The notes under the pieces: generated by a model | What the model saw: only the letters and a program-made list of their open reading frames with translations | Databases searched by the model: none | Told to the model about the DNA's origin: nothing | DNA from: a virus | Length of the DNA: 62,463 nucleotides | Reading direction: 5' to 3' (one strand) | Virus record (IMG/VR): IMGVR_UViG_3300042731_008138 | Coordinates: 1 to 62,463 of that record | Made by a program: the position numbers and the translations under genes | In this document: piece after piece, positions 57,540-62,463 of the stretch | Position numbering within the stretch: position 1 is the first letter of the stretch | How the letters are laid out: every line of letters starts with the position of its first letter

Positions 57540-59033
57540 TTACGTTTTTGTCTCTTTCTTTTTCAATGATTCTATGGCGCACTGTCTCAGATCATCATAT
57601 CCAAGAGACGGCTGCTCATTAGCCTCCAGGACCTTTTGAATTCGATCCATCTCCTGCTGAATAGCAGCCTCCTCTCTCAATTCCGCCATCCTGACTTTTC
57701 TATTCTGAGCCTTTTCTACCACATCGTCATCAGGATCTAAGTTCACTCCGTATTGGTTATTTACCCATTGAAGAAATCCATTCCACCGATTCCCACTCAT
57801 AGGCAAGAAGCAGGGTCGCAAGTCCCCAGCCCAACAGTCCTGAATATAATCCATCACTGTGCGCAGGAAAACTGGAAAAGTTCGGCCGACTGAAATCCAC
57901 CCACTGTTTACCAATCCCATCATATCTTGGTTATTCTTCCACCATCGTTCTAAGCTCAATACACAACCGATGAACTGAGTCCATTCGCTGTTGTTCCATC
58001 TCTTGGTCTTTGACTTATTATAGGGAGTTTCCCATATACTTTCGATGCCTGAATACAAAGAAATTAACCGGGACTTGTCTACTGATGGAAGAGATCCCAA
58101 TGAACTAGGGGCATTATTTAGGCAGTAAAGCATCCAGCTCTTCTGGGTTCTGGGATTGTAAATGAAAACATCCAGTCCAACTTTTTTCAGGTTGTCCTTA
58201 TCTTCAGGCCAAACTTTTTCATCTGTCTTCATCCGGCCAAATCGGGAAAAGGCACGGGAAAGTGTCTTATAGATTTCTTCATGGGAAAGGCCCTTCAACT
58301 TGCTAATCGGGGAGAAGTCAATGTTGTTCTTGTTTTTCCAGGCTGGGTCCCATTCACATTCCATGAATTTACCGGAGCGGATCTGTTCAATATATTTGAA
58401 TGTTCTATCCAAAACTTTTGACGGACGTTCCGTCCGGGTTCGGAAGCCTCCCCTTTTTAACAAATCTTTTAATTTGTCCAGGTGTGGATAAATTTTCTTC
58501 GGGGAAGTTGAAAGCCCAAAGGGCGACTCGCCAGAGTCGCTTACAATTTCTTTAGAAATTGGGTTTTTATAAGTATGGTTTTTATAAGTCTTATTATAAG
58601 ATTTTCCCTCCGGGGAGATTCGATTTTCCCTCGGGGGAAAATCGATTTTACTTTTTAGCCCTTTTAGCCATGATTTGGGGATTTCTCCATCAAGAAAAAT
58701 TTCTTCATTTTTGAAGGCATACCATTTTGTGTGATTTATGACAGATTGATTGAAATTTCCTGTGATTATTATTTCCTTTTTTTTCAATCGTGCTAGAGCC
58801 CCGCTTATCTGTTTTTCAGACCACATAGGAAACAATTCCTGAAAGGCCCGGATGGAATTGTAAGTCCACCAATGTCCCTTATGAAAATGTTCTTCACTTT
58901 CGTTTGCTCTGTTCTTTGAAATCCAAAATTTCAGATTGTTGATTAATATAGCTTCTGTGGTTCCAAAAAGCACGGCAAAAAGAACATTGAAATGATACTC
59001 TTTTGTTGAATCAATGAACGATTCTTTTTTCAT
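57540..59033 (-). CDS. Replication initiation/primosome protein (tentative)
   Basis: 497 residues from ATG 59033 (GGAGG). N-terminal ~110 residues are a winged helix seen in phage replication proteins (AILINNLKFWISKNR, SEKQISGALARLKKKEII). A Lys/Ser linker (~130-190) leads to a helical C-terminal domain. The layout resembles replisome organisers; the origin may be near. Followed after 32 bp by the winged-helix membrane gene. Confidence 0.6.
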   Translation of the reverse strand: MKKESFIDSTKEYHFNVLFAVLFGTTEAILINNLKFWISKNRANESEEHFHKGHWWTYNSIRAFQELFPMWSEKQISGALARLKKKEIIITGNFNQSVINHTKWYAFKNEEIFLDGEIPKSWLKGLKSKIDFPPRENRISPEGKSYNKTYKNHTYKNPISKEIVSDSGESPFGLSTSPKKIYPHLDKLKDLLKRGGFRTRTERPSKVLDRTFKYIEQIRSGKFMECEWDPAWKNKNNIDFSPISKLKGLSHEEIYKTLSRAFSRFGRMKTDEKVWPEDKDNLKKVGLDVFIYNPRTQKSWMLYCLNNAPSSLGSLPSVDKSRLISLYSGIESIWETPYNKSKTKRWNNSEWTQFIGCVLSLERWWKNNQDMMGLVNSGWISVGRTFPVFLRTVMDYIQDCWAGDLRPCFLPMSGNRWNGFLQWVNNQYGVNLDPDDDVVEKAQNRKVRMAELREEAAIQQEMDRIQKVLEANEQPSLGYDDLRQCAIESLKKKETKT

Positions 59034-59057
59034 ATTCGTTCCTCCATCAAAAAGTAA

Positions 59058-59146
59058 ACCCCTCAACCGGGAGGCTACTGGTTAATATGTTAACGTGAAA
59101 ACATAAAAACCACTCCCGGTTAAGGGGTCAAAAATTATTCACGTTA
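59058..59146. other. Long hairpin and repeated TAACGTGAA boxes
   Basis: ACCCCTCAACCGGGAG (59058-59073) pairs with CTCCCGGTTAAGGGGT (59113-59128), 15 of 16 bases, around a 39-base loop. TAACGTGAA at 59091-59099 is inverted as TTCACGTTA at 59138-59146. Lies between the glycosylase and the replication gene. May be an origin element, operator or attenuator. Confidence 0.5.
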
Positions 59147-59175
59147 TGTTTTCCGACCCGTAGCAAGGTCATCAT

Positions 59176-59655
59176 TTATTCTATCTTAATTTTTGGATCC
59201 AGTCTATAGGTTTGTTGAAAAAATCTTATTCCATCAAAGAAACGGGCGCGTTCAGCCGCGGGATATTTTTCCAGCTTCCCTTCTTCAATGGCCTTATTCA
59301 TTTTCTTCAGGATATTCTTTATACAGCTTTCCAGGTAGAGATTATCATGTTCAGCATAACTTTTTTCCCTGGGCTTTATGGGGATCCATTCCCATTCAGG
59401 GATCCGGTCGTGGTTCTTTCCCCGGTATGATTCATCGTCCCATTTTGGATTTACGTTGTACCCCCGGAATTTCATTTCAGCCATTACTTTTTTATGAAAT
59501 TCAATCAAGAGGCAGAAAGCATAATTGTAGATGTAATCAATGGTAGAGTGCTTCCGTCCCCAACCATTCCCTCGGAGAGCACAACACTCCCGATGCTGTC
59601 CAAGCAGCTGAAGGCGGGGAAGATAGGGAATTAGGTCCGTGTGCCATAATCTCAT
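59176..59655 (-). CDS. Pyrimidine-dimer DNA glycosylase-like protein
   Basis: 159 residues. MRLWHTDLIPYLPRLQLLGQ, HRECCALRGNGWGRKHSTID and AEMKFRGYNV are the signature of the TIGR02328-type family related to T4 endonuclease V. Repairs UV damage by base excision; active N-terminus would be Arg2/the amine. First gene after a phage promoter. Confidence 0.8.
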   Translation of the reverse strand: MRLWHTDLIPYLPRLQLLGQHRECCALRGNGWGRKHSTIDYIYNYAFCLLIEFHKKVMAEMKFRGYNVNPKWDDESYRGKNHDRIPEWEWIPIKPREKSYAEHDNLYLESCIKNILKKMNKAIEEGKLEKYPAAERARFFDGIRFFQQTYRLDPKIKIE

Positions 59656-59660
59656 GTGAA

Positions 59661-59699
59661 CCTCCTGTAATATTATTATAGGGTATTTTTGGCTACTTT
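59661..59699 (-). promoter_or_regulatory. CCTATAATAA-type phage promoter, site 3
   Basis: Minus strand AAAGTAGCCAAAAATACCC then TATAATAATATTACAGGAGG before ATG 59655. TATAAT is the complement of 59675-59680. Back-to-back with the rightward early promoter of 59700-59807. Confidence 0.65.
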
Positions 59700-59807
59700 C
59701 TACTTAACGGATTTTAAGTACTTTTTTCCAAATTCTTCATATTTCGTAATCTTTTTTTCTAATGGGGGTAGATATTCCTTTCATTCAGGAGTATAATTAT
59801 AGTATAA
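59700..59807 (+). promoter_or_regulatory. Early promoter/operator region, copy 2 of the 108-bp inverted repeat
   Basis: Exact inverted copy of 34266-34373. TACTTAA-N6-TTAAGTA at 59701-59720; -10-like TATAAT at 59792-59797 region followed by TATAA. Drives the rightward genes from 59828. Its operator end touches promoter site 3, so one protein could control both directions. Confidence 0.75.
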
Positions 59808-59827
59808 CTTGTTAAGGAGAGTTGAGG

Positions 59828-60229
59828 ATGAAATTGATTGGTGGACAGAAACTTAGAGAGCTTGGGTCTGACCGGCATACTGACGATCGTGATTACCTGA
59901 TTTATGATGAGTCAAATCCTGAGCTTTTTATCCACGAAGCTGACTATGATATTATCAATGCCGCTGCTCATCCTTTTTACTCTGCTGTTTGGGCCTTGGA
60001 TGCTGACTCTGATGATGTTAGTCTTCAGGCCCTTTTTGAGATGACCGTTTTTACTTTTGTTAATCACTGCGAAAATGGCAGTTGGGAAAAGGCTGATGCG
60101 AAAGAATATGACATTCGGTTCCTTGCCCGCAAAATGAATGGTCAGGTGAGTTTTGATATAGCCCGTAATTATATCAGTGTTGGGGCTGTTGAAGAAGTGG
60201 AAAAAATATTGGATTCAATCCGGTATTAA
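59828..60229 (+). CDS. Nucleotidyltransferase-like protein, 133 residues
   Basis: Start KLIGGQKLRELGSDRHTDDRDYLIYDE has the GG...GS..R.T.D.DYL pattern of small nucleotidyltransferase-fold proteins (minimal NTase/antitoxin type). Rest is helical. First gene of the rightward early operon. Enzymatic activity uncertain. Confidence 0.6.
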   Translation: MKLIGGQKLRELGSDRHTDDRDYLIYDESNPELFIHEADYDIINAAAHPFYSAVWALDADSDDVSLQALFEMTVFTFVNHCENGSWEKADAKEYDIRFLARKMNGQVSFDIARNYISVGAVEEVEKILDSIRY

Positions 60230-60230
60230 A

Positions 60231-60260
60231 TTTATGACTGGCGAGTCTAAACCGCGGAGG
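60231..60260 (+). promoter_or_regulatory. Repeated translation leader, copy 1
   Basis: TTTATGACTGGCGAGTCTAA then ACCGCGGAGG. Almost the same as 60611-60640. Both end in the ribosome-binding site of the following gene and contain a short ATG reading frame. Confidence 0.6.
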
Positions 60261-60266
60261 ATTTGA

Positions 60267-60533
60267 ATGGTAAATAGAAAGGGTGAAAGAAAATGGCGGA
60301 AGATCGGTAAAATCAAATTAACCATGGAATGTGTAATGCATTTTTATGTTGATAAATCGATGGCTGATCATTACAAAAAATGTGCGGGTGCCGTGCGGAA
60401 AATGGCTGAAAAAGACCTGGAAGAATATCACAAACATTATTCTGGGCTTCCTTCTCTTCAGCTAATTGAGGTTGAAGAAGCTGAAAAAAATCATTTCAGC
60501 GTGACGTTTTGGGTACATCCATACATAAGATAA
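60267..60533 (+). CDS. Hypothetical protein, 88 residues
   Basis: Basic N-terminus (VNRKGERKWRKIGKIK) and Lys-rich helix. Good RBS GCGGAGG in the repeated leader. No family recognised. Confidence 0.65.
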   Translation: MVNRKGERKWRKIGKIKLTMECVMHFYVDKSMADHYKKCAGAVRKMAEKDLEEYHKHYSGLPSLQLIEVEEAEKNHFSVTFWVHPYIR

Positions 60534-60540
60534 TTTTAAT

Positions 60541-60598
60541 GCCGGTCCTGCGGGACTGGCTATCCGGACCTGCTGATTAACAGTAGATCCGGATAGCC
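60541..60598 (+). other. Two stacked GC hairpins between early genes
   Basis: GCCGGTCC/GGGACTGGC (60541-60560) overlaps GGCTATCCGGA (60558-60568) paired with TCCGGATAGCC (60588-60598), 11 bp. No T tract. A processing site, attenuator or structured RNA. Confidence 0.55.
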
Positions 60599-60610
60599 GA
60601 AAGGCAAAAA

Positions 60611-60640
60611 TTAATGGCTGGCGAGCCTTAACCGCGAGGG
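60611..60640 (+). promoter_or_regulatory. Repeated translation leader, copy 2
   Basis: TTAATGGCTGGCGAGCCTTA then ACCGCGAGGG; see 60231-60260. Shared GGCGAG-YCT-WAACCGCG block. Confidence 0.6.
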
Positions 60641-60648
60641 GAATTATT

Positions 60649-61533
60649 ATGACTGAAAAACAAAGATTGGAAAAGGAACTGGCTGAATTGACTGGCAGTC
60701 GTCAAACGTACAAACGAATCACGAACAATAAAATGGCTCTTCAGTTCCTCAAGGAAAACGGGTTTGATTATCGGGATCTGTTCGGGACACAGAAAGAGGC
60801 GATTCCGGCAGTTCGTAGTCAACATGATGAAATCAAAAATAAACAGGCTGGTCGGAGAATGGCACAAAGGTGCCCGACTTTTGTCCAGCAGCTCAGAAAA
60901 AATCATGAAAAAAAAGTTGCTGATTATCTGTGCAGGAATTATAAAACATCGACGAACGGAGAAATTGAAGCGACTATAGGAAATGAATTTTCTTACTCAA
61001 ATTCATCGTGGCTTGACTATGACGGGTATTCAAAATCTTATGGACACCCCATGACTTGTTACAATCACTATATCACAGTCCCTGCCGGATGGTGCGAACA
61101 GAAAATTGAGGTTATCGAATTTGACGGAATCAGAAATTGGAAATGCCGAAAAATCTCCAAAATTGGGGAGGTCTCAATCTATGATGTGGTCTACCTCCAC
61201 GAAATGCGGGGGTTTGAAAAAGAATTCAAATCCTGTTTTGTGGCTTCAAACGGTACTTATCATTATCATGCTGAATCCCAGCAAAAAGCTATTGAGGGAC
61301 TCCGGAAAAAAATTAAGCGGAACAAAACCAGGTATCAAATTACATTGGACACTTATATGTCCCGGGAAAAATATCACCGGCTTACCGGGGCCTGTCGGGA
61401 GGGAATTACAGATTGGTGTGAATCTCATGGAGTCGATCCCACTGGTCGGATGAAAGTCAAGGAGTTACTCCCGATTTTGGAACAGGAAAAACCCTGGGGA
61501 TATGAAAAGTTCATAGCGTCAATTTCAGCATAA
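60649..61533 (+). CDS. Hypothetical protein, 294 residues
   Basis: No known domain. Helical charged N-terminal third; middle aromatic/beta segment (NSSWLDYDGYSKSYGHPMTCYNHY in pieces, VPAGWCEQKIEVIEFDG); C-terminal LTGACREGITDWCESHGVDP resembles a small helical domain. Early gene of unknown role. Confidence 0.7.
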   Translation: MTEKQRLEKELAELTGSRQTYKRITNNKMALQFLKENGFDYRDLFGTQKEAIPAVRSQHDEIKNKQAGRRMAQRCPTFVQQLRKNHEKKVADYLCRNYKTSTNGEIEATIGNEFSYSNSSWLDYDGYSKSYGHPMTCYNHYITVPAGWCEQKIEVIEFDGIRNWKCRKISKIGEVSIYDVVYLHEMRGFEKEFKSCFVASNGTYHYHAESQQKAIEGLRKKIKRNKTRYQITLDTYMSREKYHRLTGACREGITDWCESHGVDPTGRMKVKELLPILEQEKPWGYEKFIASISA

Positions 61534-61545
61534 TGGTGATGGGTT

Positions 61546-61593
61546 CCCCGCTTCGGCGGGGGATCTTTCTGGACCCTCTTCGGAGGTTCCAGA
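61546..61593 (+). terminator. Two UUCG-loop hairpins before the sigma gene
   Basis: CCCCGC-TTCG-GCGGGG (61546-61561) and TCTGGACCCTC-TTCG-GAGGTTCCAGA (61568-61593, one mismatch). A T tract (ATTTTTT) follows 13 bases later. Very stable tetraloops; probable terminator or RNA-processing element. Confidence 0.6.
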
Positions 61594-61623
61594 TGGATTA
61601 TTATTTTTTAAGGAGGGAGAGGA

Positions 61624-62169
61624 GTGAATAATACAGAAAGATTATTCAAGGACAATGAAAAAATGATTTATTATCTGGCTAATAAATTTGCTGACAACAA
61701 TGGCACAGATCCGGATGATTTAATTTCATACGGCTTGGAGATATTCATGGAGACGGTGATGAGGTTTGATCCTTCTAGGGGATTCCGTTTTTCAACTTAT
61801 TTGTATAATCGGTTATGGGGCCGGTTTATGGATTGGCATCGGGCACAGGCGGAGGTTCCCCTTCCTGTATGGATTCCTGAATTGGAAGATAACGGGGATC
61901 CGGCTGTGAAGTGGATTTCTTTTCATGAGGAAATGATTGCATTTAAGGATGCTGTGAAGGGACTTTCTCAGGATTCTCAGGAGCTTCTTCAAGCTATTTT
62001 GCGGGGGGAAGTTGTGAGAGTGCATCATTTCCATGGGAGCATCCTTCCAGTGTCTCATCATGGCACCCGGTTGTTTATGAAAGAAAATTTTGGATGGAGT
62101 TATAACCGCACCTCAAGAGCATGGGAAGAAATAAAAGTTTTTTGGCAGGGATATAAACTAACTGCATAA
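61624..62169 (+). CDS. Sigma-70-like factor
   Basis: 181 residues from GTG 61624 (AAGGAGGG). The N-terminal ~75 residues are sigma region 2: NEKMIYYLANKFADNNGTDP, DDLISYGLEIFMETVMRFDP, GFRFSTYLYNRLWGRFMDW. The C-terminal part is divergent from region 4 but has LSQDSQELLQAIL and GWSYNRTSRAWEEI, suggesting a helix-turn-helix. Likely redirects host RNA polymerase to phage promoters such as CCTATAATAA. Confidence 0.75.
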   Translation: MNNTERLFKDNEKMIYYLANKFADNNGTDPDDLISYGLEIFMETVMRFDPSRGFRFSTYLYNRLWGRFMDWHRAQAEVPLPVWIPELEDNGDPAVKWISFHEEMIAFKDAVKGLSQDSQELLQAILRGEVVRVHHFHGSILPVSHHGTRLFMKENFGWSYNRTSRAWEEIKVFWQGYKLTA

Positions 62170-62190
62170 ATCCCTATAATAAGATAGGGA
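62156..62190 (+). promoter_or_regulatory. CCTATAATAA-type phage promoter, site 4
   Basis: CCTATAATAAGATAGG (62173-62188) is the same 16 bases as site 1, with TATAAT at 62175-62180 and CCCTAT/ATAGGG as inverted repeat. Drives the DUF7666, primase and probably packaging genes. Confidence 0.65.
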
Positions 62191-62204
62191 GAAGGAGGAG
62201 AATT

Positions 62205-62463
62205 TTGGAAGGATATAAGATTTTTAATAATGATTGGACGTGTCAAGGATTTCAATTTGAGATTGGGAAGAAGTATAAACATGAGGGAGAATTGATGAGA
62301 TGTCCGAGAGAGGACCAAGTTAAACAGGGAAAAGGCGGATTTCATTTTTGCAAGAATCTGAGCGACTGTTTTAATTATTATCCGTGTGTGCCGTGGAATA
62401 AAATTGCTAAGATTAAGGCTCATGGAGAAATTATTGGTGAAGGGACTGATAAACAGTGTACAG
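62205..62463 (+). CDS. DUF7666-like protein (N-terminal part; continues at 3-689)
   Basis: TTG 62205 lies six bases after AGGAGG (62193-62198). The encoded part [61 protein letters not shown] is the DUF7666-like domain. The frame leaves the window and continues across the circular join. See the entry at 3-689. Confidence 0.8.
   Translation, partial: MEGYKIFNNDWTCQGFQFEIGKKYKHEGELMRCPREDQVKQGKGGFHFCKNLSDCFNYYPCVPWNKIAKIKAHGEIIGEGTDKQCT
62395..62463. repeat. Terminal direct repeat, right copy
   Basis: Identical to 1-69; shows that the sequence closes to a circle of about 62,394 bp. Confidence 0.9.

Noticed and set aside
59176-59655. tRNA or rRNA genes in the window
   Set aside because: No cloverleaf with CCA-type acceptor or rRNA-like sequence was noticed on either strand; a tRNA scan would settle this.

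Overview
This window is a complete, circularly closed genome of a tailed phage with a contractile tail (myovirus morphology). The first 69 bases are repeated exactly as the last 69, and a reading frame (TTG start at 62205) runs off the right end and continues in frame at the left end to base 689. The unique length is therefore about 62,394 bp. Evidence for a phage includes terminase small and large subunits, portal, Mu F-like protein, a protease/scaffold gene, major capsid protein, neck proteins, DUF3383-type sheath, DUF3277-type tube, tail-assembly chaperone, tape measure, baseplate and fibre genes. No integrase, tRNA or rRNA gene was seen. The host cannot be named. An overlapping i-spanin-like frame and a signal-peptide lysis protein favour a two-membrane host, but this is inference. 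Shine-Dalgarno sequences are strong (AGGAGG), and GTG and TTG starts are common.

Layout. (1) 59.8-62.4 kb and on through the origin of numbering to 29.8 kb are on the + strand. First comes a small early group (nucleotidyltransferase-like protein, unknowns, a sigma-like factor), then a DUF7666-like repeat protein, primase and small genes. The packaging, head, neck, tail, baseplate, fibre and lysis genes follow. (2) 29.8-34.6 kb, - strand: about twenty very small genes (membrane peptides, zinc ribbons, a MazG-like protein). The cluster up to 34,237 is read from a promoter region that is present again, inverted and identical over 108 bp, at 59.7 kb. (3) 34.6-59.7 kb, - strand: DNA metabolism. 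This holds a split SbcC/Rad50 with SbcD, a RuvC-like nuclease, HNH endonuclease, RecA-like recombinase, gp32-like ssDNA-binding protein, UvsY-like protein, clamp loader, UDG-family-A polymerase fusion, sliding clamp, DnaB-like helicase, SNF2 helicase, replication protein and pyrimidine-dimer glycosylase.

The outstanding feature is a type IV-B-like CRISPR-Cas effector cassette at 47.75-51.85 kb: csf1 (Cas8-like), a candidate small subunit (cas11), csf2 (Cas7), csf3 (Cas5), a small HTH gene and a CysH-like PP-loop ATPase. It is joined by overlapping start/stop codons into the operon that continues with the sliding clamp and DNA polymerase. No CRISPR array, Cas6, Cas1/2, DinG or nuclease was found, as expected for IV-B. 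It sits behind a phage promoter motif (CCTATAATAA) that also precedes the recombination operon, the repair/replication operon and the primase/late operon.

Other notable structure: a 259-bp leader duplicated at 37.8 and 55.7 kb, identical except for 15 substitutions confined to 33 bp; a palindromic operator TACTTAA-N6-TTAAGTA at three places; an apparent -1 frameshift in the tail chaperone; a nested scaffold start inside the protease gene; one domain shared by a head protein and the tail sheath; two overlapping lysis frames; and a winged-helix protein with four membrane segments.
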